NCBI GenBank assembly: GCA_030220185.1 | Contig: JASPKZ010007548.1 | Location: 62,001 to 126,000, forward strand | Length of the DNA: 64,000 bases | Source of the DNA: Diploptera punctata | Taxonomy: Eukaryota; Arthropoda; Insecta; Blattodea; Blaberidae | Reading direction: 5' to 3' | Part shown: piece by piece, positions 20,326 through 30,059 of the stretch | How the letters are laid out: every line of letters starts with the position of its first letter | How positions within the stretch are numbered: position 1 is the stretch's first letter | Made by a program: the position numbers and the translations under genes | Notes under the pieces: generated by a model | What the model saw: the letters and a program-made list of their open reading frames with translations, nothing else | The model's database searches: none | What the model was told of the DNA's origin: nothing

Positions 20326-20558
20326 ACTATTTACTACTTTACAATTTAAAATATTATTGTTCAAGTTTTCTTTTTAAAGTTTGCAAGTACTGTCATGTTT
20401 TGAAACAAGTTGGCACGGGTTGCCATGGGTCTTCATACATCAAATTGTACTTACAATTGTTTCAATATTATACAAATAAATTAAGAGGGTATGCATTAAA
20501 AATATAAGACTTAGATTTTTTTGGGACACCATAATGTATGTGCAAATGATGCGACTGA
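20326..20558. other. Unassigned intronic sequence
   Basis: Short AT-rich spacer with no recognised feature. Confidence 0.3.
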
Positions 20559-20975
20559 AAAGGGAACTGTCAACCATTGCATGCTGAAATCTACCTAGAA
20601 ATTTCTCTCTGAGAAGCATTGTGATGTACCAAGGTAATGTCCAAAAAATTATCTGCTCCTTTTAACTGCAAGGTACAGTAATCGAAGCCAGAATCCAGCA
20701 ATGGCACCCCACCATGCAAACCTGATGGACTCCCTGCTTGTGTAGAGCAGAGTGGAGTATGGCAGGATGAGTGCAGATGACAGGCAGGTTGTGAGGGTTA
20801 TCTAATCCACCAAGTCAGGAGTTTTATTACTTCCCTGTAATTTAAATGAGATATTTGTCACTGGATTTTAGTGCCATGCAGTTAAAAGTGGCAGATATTT
20901 TTATGGACATCACAATGCTTCTCTGGAAGAAATTTCAAGGTAGGTTTCTGCATGTAATTGTTAACAGTTCCCTTG
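20559..20975. mobile_element. Compact terminal-inverted-repeat element
   Basis: The ends are inverted copies of about 110 bp: AAGGGAACTGTCAACCATTG at the left and, reversed, AAGGGAACTGTTAACAATTA at the right. The roughly 200-bp centre has no coding capacity. It is the compact relative of the larger split element at 4501-5609. No target duplication is clear. Confidence 0.75.
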
Positions 20976-21189
20976 TGAGAATCGAGGGTGGGGTAAAACA
21001 CAAATTACTGCATTTTACATGGTTTATACCACTTATAAACAACAAATCAACACTCCTTCAAAGGTAATATGACGAGTCCCTGAAACTCTCCTTACACAGA
21101 TCATGCATCCACCTTTTAGATCACAAAAATGTGGTAAAAAGTGCATAAAATATGTGAGTAAATACAGTAATTTCTTTGTTTATATTTAC

Positions 21190-21308
21190 CTAACTTCAAC
21201 TTCAGGTTTATTATGTCTTTCCACAACTTGTGATGAGAAATTATCCAAACACATTGCTGCTGTTAAAGTATGTCTGACAGCTGTCAAATATGGTCTTAAA
21301 GTTGCAGC
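21190..21308 (-). CDS. Arpc4: ARP2/3 complex subunit 4, first large exon
   Basis: This 119-nt exon encodes [20 protein letters not shown], then [19 protein letters not shown], followed by AG of a split Arg codon. This is the conserved ARPC4 N-terminus. A strong TTTTATTTTCAG acceptor precedes it (21309 onward) and GTAAAT follows at 21189. The family start Met lies one or two residues upstream, so the initiator sits on a separate, very small exon to the right. I could not place it: ATG directly followed by a good donor occurs on the minus strand at 39095 (GTAAGT) and 44754 (GTGAGT), but neither has other support. The intron to the next exon spans 21189-14347, about 6.8 kb. Confidence 0.95.
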
Positions 21309-21369
21309 CTGAAAATAAAAATTTCTTTCAGTTGTTATTACAGCTTGACTTTCATTAATATTTAAAGGA

Positions 21370-21436
21370 AGTGACACTCTGAGGTTTATTTTAATTAATA
21401 AATTCAGTTAGATTTCATGACTTACCTCATAATTGT
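21370..21436 (-). repeat. Penelope-like 3' end fragment
   Basis: ACACTCTGAGGTTTATTTTA through CTTACCTCATAAT matches the terminal motif of the inverted pairs at 402-834 and 19391-20325. It lies just upstream of the first large Arpc4 exon, on the exon's own strand. Confidence 0.5.
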
Positions 21437-21446
21437 ACGGGGTGAA

Positions 21447-21886
21447 TCATAAGTATGGCTATAGGTTTGATCGCTTGTGTGATGAAAATATTACCATTAC
21501 AGGAAATATGAAATTACCATTGGAAAGGCAATTATTCAAATTATAACAATGGAATAAAACAAAACAGTGCAGAACTTACGTCATTAGTCAAAATGGCATT
21601 GAATATGCAACAGCAAATTACAATTGCTGCATGGGCAATAACGTATGCTAATGATTGTGAGGCCACAAGACGGGCAAGACGTCAGTTTAATGTAGCATTG
21701 CAGCCGTCGACTGTGGGGAAGTGGAGAAAACGACTGCTGGAAATGGGAAGGATGCAGAAAATCAAACCTCCTGGAAGGCATCACATTAGCACGGATGCAG
21801 AAACAACGAAGATAATTGTGGAGGCATTCGACGCTAGCCCACAAACCTGAGTGAATGAACTAACAATCCACATGGCTTTAACTCTA
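21447..21886 (+). pseudogene. Mariner-type element 5' part with HTH domain
   Basis: The left end CGGGGTGAATCATAAGTATG looks like a mariner terminus preceded by TA. The frame 21593-21850 starts MALNMQQQITIAAWAITYAN and contains RRARRQFNVALQPSTVGKWR, a helix-turn-helix DNA-binding N-terminus. It stops after FDASPQT, with possible continuation in frame as VNELTIHMALTLT. The catalytic domain and right end are missing, cut off by the LINE at 21887. Confidence 0.7.
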
Positions 21887-22925
21887 ACTCAATGGCACTA
21901 TCAAAACAGTATGTTCATGACCACATGGACATAAGCTCTCTATACATCCCTATCCTCAGATAATATTTTCCAATTATCCCATGTATAATCTACTTCCTTT
22001 AAATCATGGTTAATGTTATTCTCCCATCTCAATCTAGGTCTACCAACTTGGCATTTTCCGTCTGGTTTTCCTAAAGAAGCTTCCATGCACCCCTTTCATT
22101 CCCCATTAGTGCCACATGTCCTGCCTATTACATTCTATGAGACTTAACTGTTATTATATATGGCTTCCTATAAAGACCATGTAGCTCACTGTTATGTAGT
22201 CTTCTCCAGCCACATGTATGTTCATCTCTCTTTGGTACAAACATTTTCTGTATGTTAATCTCTCTTTGGTCCAAAAATTTTCCTAAGAACTTTTTTCTCA
22301 AACACTCGTAATATCCTTTCCTCCTTTAGTAAGAGACCATATTTCGCATCCAAATAATATCCACTCCATAGTAATTCTGCCCGAGGCCAGGTCTTCCACT
22401 GCAATCATAGCAGTTTCATGCTATGCTTTGCAGGGAATTACAGGTGTGGTAGCTTCCCATTGCTTTCCACATCGGAAGGATGATGATGATGATGGCCGGA
22501 TGATTTTCCGGGACTGTTGGACCCTAAGCTTCCTGACATTTGTCTTATAGGTGAAGAAAAACCCCAAAAAATCTTAACCAGGAGCCTGTCCCAACCGGGA
22601 ATCGAACCTGGGCCCGCTGCATGACAAGGCAGCATGCTACCTCGAGACCACAGCGGTGGACCCATATAACTGGTAGAATAACAATTTTATATATTTTCAG
22701 TTTAACATTCTTTTCTAAATAGTTGGGAGTCAAGAGTCCCTGTAATGAATAATAGCATGCTTTTCTTAAATTCAGCCTATGTTTAATTTCTTTGTGCATC
22801 TCATTCCTATTTGTAATTATTGTTCCTAGGTATTTGAAATCATCCACTTTTTTTTAAATTTCCCTCATTTTCATTACCTGTCCGTTTCCATTAAATAATG
22901 TATTCCTGTGCATTGCCTTATCTCT
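21887..22925 (-). pseudogene. LINE family G copy split by a SINE
   Basis: The minus strand holds, from right to left, FKYLGTIITNRNEMHKEIKH (near 22840), KNVKLKIYK, then a SINE insertion at 22361-22661. The C-terminal part follows to a 3' end near 21887, with decayed GRP.LRWENNINHDL-like text. The order matches the copy at 10265-11508. Stops and frameshifts are frequent. Confidence 0.85.
22361..22661 (-). repeat. tRNA-derived SINE, family 3, variant subtype
   Basis: Minus-strand copy with head at 22661 (TCCACCGCTGTGGTCTCGAG). It has a shortened body and a CAGGCTCCTGGTTAAGATTT segment that differs from the major subtype and resembles the copy at 40681-40947. It interrupts LINE family G. The flanks CCAAATAAT and CCCATATAA probably derive from one duplicated target. 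Confidence 0.88.
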
Positions 22926-23440
22926 TACTTACTTACTTACTCACTGACACTATCGAACCCGTAGGTTCATGGCCACGCGGACATAAGCTCTCCATACATC
23001 CCTATCCTGAGCTAATGCTTTCCAATCATTCCCTGTATAATCTACTTCCCTCAAATCATAGTTAATGTTATTCTCCCACCTCATTCTTGGTCTACCAACT
23101 GGGCGTTTTCCCTCTGGTTTTCCTACAAGAAGCTTCCATGTAAGTCTTTCATTCCCCATACATGCAACATGTCCTGCCCATCGCAGTCTATGGGACTTAA
23201 CTGTTCTTATTATATCTGGCTTCCTATAAAGACCATGTAGTTCATTGTTATGAAGTCTTCTCCATTTGCCTGTCTGTTAATCTCTCTTCGGTCCAAAAAT
23301 TATCCTAAGTACTTTATTCTCAAATACTTGTAATTTCCTTTCCTCCCTTAAAGTAAGAGTCCATGTTTCACATCCATATAATATATTTTCAGTTTAATGT
23401 TTTTTGAAAGGAGTTGGGACATCAAGAGTCTCTGCATCTC
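22926..23440 (-). pseudogene. LINE family G copy, 5'-truncated
   Basis: The minus strand encodes TWTLTLREERKLQVFENKV near 23370, then GKRPVGRPRMRWENNINYDL to a stop after RVAMNLRVR at 22950, and an AAGTAAGT tail. It lies in tandem with the older copy to its left, in the same orientation. Confidence 0.88.
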
Positions 23441-23476
23441 TGTAAGGCTAAATAAATATTAATACTTTTACAAGCA

Positions 23477-23665
23477 ACTCCACTGCTGTGGTCTCGAGGT
23501 AGTGTGCTGCCTTGTCACGCAGCGGGCCCAGGTTCGATCCCTGATTGGGAGAGTTTTTCTGGGTGATGTTTTTATCGGGGTTTTTCCTCACCTGTAAGAC
23601 AAATGTCAGGAAAACTTTAAGGCCCAAATGGTCCCCGAAATCATACGGCCATTGCAATCATCATC
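23477..23665 (+). repeat. tRNA-derived SINE, family 3, 3'-truncated
   Basis: Head and first half of the body (CTGCTGTGGTCTCGAGGTAG through GTCCCCGAAATCATACGGCC), then a short CAT tract. The 3' end is missing. Confidence 0.87.
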
Positions 23666-24185
23666 ATTCATATACATTGTAGATTAAGCTTAGGATTAGG
23701 GACTCTCCTGGTGCACCACTATCATCATCATTACCCGTCATATCATCAGGGCAACATAATCCTGCCTTCTAGGCGCCCCAACCTCAGAAGTGGGTTACAA
23801 GTATGCCATGCCAGGAGAGAACACCAGGAATGTCGAAAGACAACCTGGGGCATTTGCAAAAATAAAACTATTACAAGCAACAATAATTTAAATAATTCTA
23901 CTTCCTGTAAGCATGCAGATTCACAGAAAATAATTTTTATATCAAAGAACATACACAAAACAGAAATATACATTCTCTTCAATCTAGTTTATTTTTAAAT
24001 CAATATTCCTCATCATAAGACTTGGTTCAAGGGTACCTCCGAATCAGTCTGCACAGTGTTATGTAATTACGAACTATCTCAGTTTGTTTCTGCCATTCGA
24101 GGCTTCAGCTTTCAGTTCATTCTCATTATTATCACATAAAATTTTGTAAATATTCAATTATTCAATATGACAGATAATTAATTGT
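23666..24185. other. Unassigned sequence
   Basis: No supported gene. A segment at 23760-23840 (CCCCAACCTCAGAAGTGGGT) may belong to an unidentified repeat. Confidence 0.3.
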
Positions 24186-24440
24186 TCAATGTCTATTATT
24201 GTAATTTTTTTTTGTATTCATATGTAACATATCTTTGTTCTGTTTAATATGACTAATATTGTAATTTTTTTGTATTCATATGTAACATATGTTTGTCCTG
24301 TTTAATATGACTATTATTGTAATTTTTGTATTCATATGTAACATATGTTTGTTCTGGTGAGTGGAAGAGAAGGCCACATGGCCTTAACTCCACCAGGCTA
24401 AATAAATCTAAATAAAATCTAAATAAATAAATAAAATTGG
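24186..24440 (+). repeat. LINE family J 3' UTR with a three-unit minisatellite
   Basis: Three consecutive units of about 60 bp, each with TATTCATATGTAACATAT and TTGTAATTTTT, run from about 24190 to 24355. They lead into GTGGAAGAGAAGGCCACATG, the family J 3' hairpin (24370-24385), and end in AATAAATC repeats. Only the 3' UTR is present. Confidence 0.75.
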
Positions 24441-25012
24441 AGGTGACTCTTGAACTAAGTCGTATGAAAGAAGTATATTGCAATCTCATATTACAACAAT
24501 TTTAATATATTTCATACAAGCAATACTTCCCTCTCTATTATTGTACCATGCTTCTTCCTTAATGTGTTGCTGAACTATTGGATATCTTTGAAATTAAAAT
24601 ATTCTATTGTATTTTCTTGTAATACTGAGGTAAAGAGAAAAAAACACTGTCTCCCTGACTGTAATATAAGGCAAACTAAAGCTTCTACATTGCATCATAA
24701 AAAGAATATTATATGTTTTCTGACATTTGTAACACCACATGACATACTATCCCTTTTCAACACAATTGACACTTAATCCTTCCTCGTTACTGCTGTCTGC
24801 GCTTGCACAGTGTGTTATTACAAATATCAGGGAGAGGAGAGCGTTGTAACTATTGATTTTATAAAACCAGACATTCTCAAATGTATATAATATTAACATG
24901 AATGTAATAAAAAGAAAATATAACTTAAAATGCACATACATTCAGAGCAATAAAAATTATTACATGACACTTTCAGAAACTGTATCTCTTCAGTCCCGTA
25001 ACAACAAATATT
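24441..25012. other. Unassigned sequence
   Basis: No recognised feature. Confidence 0.3.
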
Positions 25013-25125
25013 TATATAGATAGATCATCGGTCGATTAATGTCTTTGACATCATCCGATTCCTAATAGCCAATTTTGTTGGTCCATCCAAACTCCTGGTT
25101 GCAGATGTTTCTTCTTCATGTATGA
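25013..25125 (-). pseudogene. LINE family D 3' end
   Basis: Minus-strand sequence encoding NWLLGIGRcQ-like text (CAATTGGCTATTAGGAATCG in the related copies), with the GATCTATCTA tail at 25013-25025. It matches 16265-16520. Confidence 0.7.
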
Positions 25126-25310
25126 ATAATTTTAATTTCCAATACGCTTGGGATAAAATTAAAGTGGTCAACAAAAAAATCATCTCCAACACATGTAGAA
25201 TAAAACTAGAGTTATCAACAAAAAGAAAATAATTTTACCATCAAAAGCGTGGGGTACTCTATATCAGTTAATATATTTGATAATAAACAGATATTGGTAA
25301 AAGTAAGCTC

Positions 25311-25505
25311 TCTGGCCCTGGGGTCGACTCAGCCTCTAACGGAAATTAGTACCAGATGCTTGTTCTGGGGGTAAAGGCAGCCGTCATGCAGGGCTGACAA
25401 CCCGGCTGACATCAAGTGATGATTGTCAAGAAAAAGTGGGTGTCTTAACTTCCTACTACCCCGAGGGCCTCCCGAGGCCTGCAGTTGGATCACTTTACTT
25501 TTTTA
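25311..25505 (+). repeat. tRNA-derived SINE, family 2, 5'-truncated
   Basis: Begins abruptly at CTCTGGCCCTGGGGTCGACT and continues to GGATCACTTTACTTTT. It matches the body of the 10706-11012 copy and lacks the tRNA-like head. Confidence 0.88.
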
Positions 25506-27155
25506 GTTATAATATGCATATGCACCCATTTAGAGTACAATAGCCACAATCTCAAAACCTAACCAAAATCTAACCCAATTAATCAGAATTGTTTTTTTAA
25601 CTATTTTCAATGTTAGATCTATCGCTGGCTAATTCCTTGATTTACATTTCTCATGAGTGAACAATACGAAGCTTGTAAAATTTTAAATAATCTTAAGCAG
25701 AGGTACATTAATTTGGAGTACTTGTTATAGTTTTAGCAACATAAGCCATTTAAGTGTCCAAAAAGCAACTGTTTTAGTGCACTGATGCCTTTTTTTTTAG
25801 TTCTGGCACAATAGTATGTAGATTAATGTTATATACATTAATTGTCCCAGAAGAATTCTCTAAATAATGAAAAAAAAAACATTCAAATTGATCATGTAGT
25901 CCATAAATGACAGTCAGGCAGACAACCAGACTCTCACTATTTTTATATATAAAGAAGACATAGGGATTGTTTGCCAAAAATCATTTCTATGACAATTCCA
26001 GATATCTAAACCAAGAAGTGCACAGGAACAATCCGTGAACTCTCCTGTCCCAGGAAAAGAAAATCAAGAGAGCAATTTTTAAAATAACAGAAGGTGGTAG
26101 CAGCAAGTGTCACTAAACTTTCTAAAGGAACCATGTGCTGACTAAAAATTTATATCTTTCAGCAATTTAGATCACAGAGATTCATTATTGTGAATTAAGT
26201 ACGGTCCAATTAGAATAGTTTATTTTTTTATGCACACTGCTTCACCCAGAAACAAACTAAAGAGTGTGCAATTTACCAAGAATCTCTAGTTTCTGCTTTG
26301 CCAATATAGCAGGATTTTAATATCATAATAAATATGAAAGTTAAAGTTAATAATCTTGTATTTTAAATTTCATTTAATATTTAAATATAACTTAAATACG
26401 GAAAAACATCTAAATAATTCATTGTTGAATAAAAATGTCTTAGTAACAATTAAAGAAATTGTATTACATAACAGTCTTTCTAAATAATGCTTTTAAAATT
26501 GTTTTAAGTCATTGTTGTCAGAATTATAAAGCTTTCTGTTATAACTGTAATAAGAACACCTGCTTAAATTCATATTTTTAAATAAAAGTATACTAAACTC
26601 TGATTGGATGTTAAAACAATTAACTTTTTGATTTAACAAATCAAATTTAAACCTGGTATTTAATGGGCTATTAACCAATAGAATTTAAAATTACTATCAT
26701 GTGATGTAATAATGTTTTTTAAAATTATAACAGAATTACACTAGTCAGTATTCATATAAAACTTTCCACAAAGATAGAAGCAAATAGAACTCTACTGATA
26801 AAATGTGATATTTAATACAAGAAGAATAGTTGGCTCAAGAAAAGAAAATAATTTAATTTTAATTGACGGTGAAGAATAATACCACCTATATTTACTTGAT
26901 CTGCTGGGAAATTAAATAGTAAATAAATTTACAATTATTTCTACAAGAAACAGTTTTCAGTGATTGTGAAGTGTTTTCCTATCCAGTGTACCACTTCCGA
27001 CCCTAAGAATAGAATCCAGCTCTACCGAAAATAAAACCCAACCTGAACCAGTAATTCTTTTTTGGGACACCAATCCTTCAAAATGTTACTATAACATCGG
27101 GCATGAAGAGAGTTAGCTGCTTCAAAACAGCCACAACATTGGAAAAGAATTACAT
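25506..27155. other. Long AT-rich stretch without recognised features
   Basis: About 1.65 kb with no frame over 70 codons that resembles a protein, no tRNA boxes and no repeat shared with the rest of the window that I noticed. It could be unique intergenic sequence or 5' intron of Arpc4. Confidence 0.45.
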
Positions 27156-27620
27156 TTTCATAAGTAATGCCACGAGTGATTTCCAAATTATCGATAAATT
27201 CACGACTCACGAAGTGAGGAGTGAATTTATCTAGAGAATTTGGAAATCAAGAGTGACATTTGTTAGGACTATTTAACGAATAAAATTAAGCTGTTTACTC
27301 ACAAATCATTATTTAACTATAGTTATTTTAAAATATTTATATATTTAATGTAAACGGCGATGTTTGAAACAAATGAGAAACGATAGGTACGCTTCCACTG
27401 CTTCATTTGTTTATCACTGCAACCAGATCATACTATTTATTGCCAAAGGAACGCAATATTGTAAGGAGGAGCTTTCTTTAATATGGTAATCATAACACTG
27501 ATAAATATTTGGTGAAACACGATTCTGATTGGTTGTAAAACAGAAATCATTGAAACGTGATTGGTCATTGACTCCCATTTGGGGCATGAGTTAAATAGTC
27601 ACCAATAGAAGTATCATAAA
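27156..27620 (+). repeat. Dispersed repeat R1, copy 1
   Basis: Begins CATAAGTAATGCCACGAGTG and includes a palindrome TAAATTCACGACTCACGAAG / GAGGAGTGAATTTA, then TATATTTAATGTAAACGGCG. It ends in the segment with two ATTGG boxes (TTCTGATTGGTTG and CGTGATTGGTCATTG). Copies 2 (29266) and 3 (32156) begin with the same bases. Copy 1 lacks about 270 bp present in copy 3. Confidence 0.8.
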
Positions 27621-27824
27621 GTCCAGTTTGTTGCAGACAGTGTAACTTAATTCATGAGTCTGCTGTGACACTAGCAGGGACAGCTATTGGGGGGATTCAA
27701 GGGCATCAACCCCCAGCATTCATATTTTCTGAATCAATTAATTTAAGAAATATATTTTTTTTATTTGAAGTCATTTGCCTAAAATAGGAGATAATTAATA
27801 TAGATTTAGAAGAACCCTCCATGA

Positions 27825-27975
27825 TATCTTTACCTTGTCGTGGTGGAGTGGCTTTGCATGCTTAAATGATCCTGAGAGCTATGCCAGCAGTAGTATTGCT
27901 GCCGATAGGGTTACCCATGCCAGACTGGTCAAAGGTGATAAGCCAAATGAAAAAACATTTGGCTCAACAGTACAA
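27825..27975 (+). repeat. Possible LINE 5' UTR segment
   Basis: CTTTACCTTGTCGTGGTGGA followed by ATGATCCTGAGAGCTATGCC and GGGTTACCCATGCCAGACTG resembles a 5' untranslated block common in animal LINEs. That is from memory. No coding region follows. Confidence 0.4.
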
Positions 27976-28129
27976 TACCTTTCCCTTCATTTTCCATAGT
28001 ATATTTTTGTAATACTGTTACTCTATGTATTTATTCTGTCTTTACAAATATTTTGTAATATTTTAATCATTCTTCAATGATACTTATAGCATTCTTTTAC
28101 AATTTTTATGTATTTATTTATTTACAAGA

Positions 28130-28330
28130 AACGTGGAAACATTATGACATTTTTAGACAATATTGAGATACTATTCCAATGTTGCCATCATCAACTACTC
28201 AATTACACTATTTTTGTTAGGTTAGTGTACATAAGATTAGTGTACACTTCAGTAAATAATATGCATGTAATTTATTTTGTTAGGTTAGGGAGGAAGAAGT
28301 TAGTGTACATCCATTTCTAATAAACATTTG
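28130..28330 (+). repeat. Dispersed repeat R2 fragment
   Basis: Contains ACATTATGACATTTTTAGAC-like text and TTTTGTTAGGTTAGGGAGGA with GTGTACATCCATTTCTAATA, as in the copies at 36-39 kb. Confidence 0.65.
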
Positions 28331-28384
28331 GAAATTTATTTTGAAGGTTTATTTATTTTATTTATTTATTTATTTTATTTTACC

Positions 28385-28940
28385 TGATGAAGTTAAGACC
28401 GTAAGGTCTTCTCTTCCACTTCACCAGGGTTAAATTATACATACAATAAGAATTATGTAAATGATACATAATAGATAAATATAGACTAAACAATATAAAA
28501 TTGACAAGGGAAAAAAAGAAAAATAGTAATAATAATAATAATAATAATAGAAATAATAACAAAAAATAACCAATAATTAGATTAAGAGATTGGCTTGGTA
28601 AAGAAAGTCTAAAATATAAAAAAAAATACAATTATACATGAAACATGGTTATATATTATATTGTCTAAGGAAATATGAAGTGAGTTTCTTGTTAAACTGT
28701 TTTTGCGTCGGGCAGACCTTGATATACAAGGGGAGAGAATTCCAGAGTCGGGTGGCTGAAACAAGGAAGGATGAGGAATAGTGAGATGTTCGATGTAGAG
28801 GAACAGCTAGAGTTAAATTTTCTCTCAATCGTGTGTTCAAGTTATGGTGCGAGGATAGCGAATGAAAGCGAGTAGAAATATAAAGTACAAAGTGTTGTAT
28901 AAGAAGCAGAGGCAGAGAAGGTTGGTCATACCACACAAGC
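28385..28940 (-). pseudogene. LINE family J, RT C-terminus and 3' UTR
   Basis: The minus-strand frame 28936-28649 encodes HHNLNTRLRENLTLAVPLHR, then SHYSSSFLVSATRLWNSLPL, the C-terminus of a non-LTR RT also seen at 3470-3640. The 3' UTR follows and ends in the family hairpin (28395-28410) plus an ATTT-rich tail. 5'-truncated. Confidence 0.83.
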
Positions 28941-29265
28941 TGCCATATAGCGGCAGGACTTCAAAGATGTTGTTCTACCTAGCGATAGCTTTATAAACTC
29001 ATGCACATGTGTACTGTATTATTTTGTATGACTTAGAAAATACATTGAGAAAGGTAAAGTACTGTTTTTCCAAAACATTTTTTTTCATCATCATCATTTA
29101 TGCAAGTATTAGGCCATGTGGCCTGTTACGGTCTCAAAGAGGAATTTTCCATTCAGCGCTTTTTTGGAAATCCCAGCGATCTTTTGTCAATTTACATTTG
29201 CTTCCAAGCCTCAAACTTTTTTTTACAATTTTTAAATATTTATCTGTGTTTGCAAATAGTGGTAA

Positions 29266-29990
29266 TTATCATAAGTAATGCTACGAGTGATTTCCAAATT
29301 ATCAATGAATTTGGAAATCATGAGTAGAATTTGTTAGGACTATTTAATGAATAAAATTAAGCTGTTAACTCACAAATCATTATTTAAATATAGTTAATTT
29401 AAAATATTTATATATTTAATGTATCGGCCACGGTGGACTAGTGGCTATGCTCCTTGCCTCTGGTCCCGAGGGTCGTGGGTTCAAACCCAACAGGGGTCGA
29501 TGGATTTTTTTAGGATGGAAAAATCCAAGGAGCAAGTCCTCCGGGAGGGACTTTAAGCCATGGGTCCCAAGTCTGAAGATTTTCAGGCTCGTACAAAATC
29601 CTTAAGCCTGAATGAAAAGGCCTGTAAGCAAAATTTACCGAATTTTCCCGTCCTAGTACTACCTTGGTTTCCTAGATGTCAGTATGAGGCAGAACGCTGA
29701 CCACGGACCACTCAAAAATGACATCTATATGAAAACAAGTGTAACTAAATTAGTATGGTTCAAATCCTTCCCTGTAGGGGGAGATTGCCTAAATCTCTGT
29801 AAAGGGAAAACATGGGCTTACAATACAATACAATATATTTAATGTAAACGGCGATGTTTGAAAACAAGTGATAAACATTTGTTGTTTCATTTGTTCGTCA
29901 CTGCAACCAGGTCATATTATTTATTGCCAAAGGATGGCAATATTGTAAGAATGCACTCTAGTGAAGAAAAAATTAAACACATCAAACTGT
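29266..29990 (+). repeat. Dispersed repeat R1, copy 2 (split by a SINE)
   Basis: Runs 29266-29423 and resumes at 29833 after a SINE. It continues through AATATTGTAAGAATGCACTC and up to about 30055, where LINE family H begins. After that LINE it ends at about 32126-32155 with AATCAATTGCTATAAATG. The order agrees with copy 3. Confidence 0.8.
29424..29832 (+). repeat. tRNA-derived SINE, family 1, with duplication
   Basis: The head shows GTGGACTAGTGGCTATGC (A box region) and GGGTTCAAACCC (B box). The body and 3' end finish in an AATAC repeat. A 14-bp duplication ATATATTTAATGTA flanks it (29410-29423 and 29833-29846). The empty target is preserved in R1 copies 1 (about 27340-27365) and 3 (about 32335-32360). 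Confidence 0.95.
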
Positions 29991-30059
29991 TTATCAATTA
30001 ATTCCTGGTAAATAATATGTTTAAGAATGTGCAAACAATGGTTTCTTTTTATTATGGAG

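Noticed and set aside
18936..20530. Mariner-like pair of ends (TACGGGGTGTCC and GGGACACCATAATG)
   Set aside because: The similarity is only about 7 bases and the Penelope-like pair lies between. No extended inverted repeat was found.
21370..21436. Arpc4 first exon at the minus-strand ATGAG/GTAAGT site
   Set aside because: Splicing ATGAG to the first large exon would shift the frame and hit a stop within a few codons. The sequence belongs to a Penelope-like 3' end.
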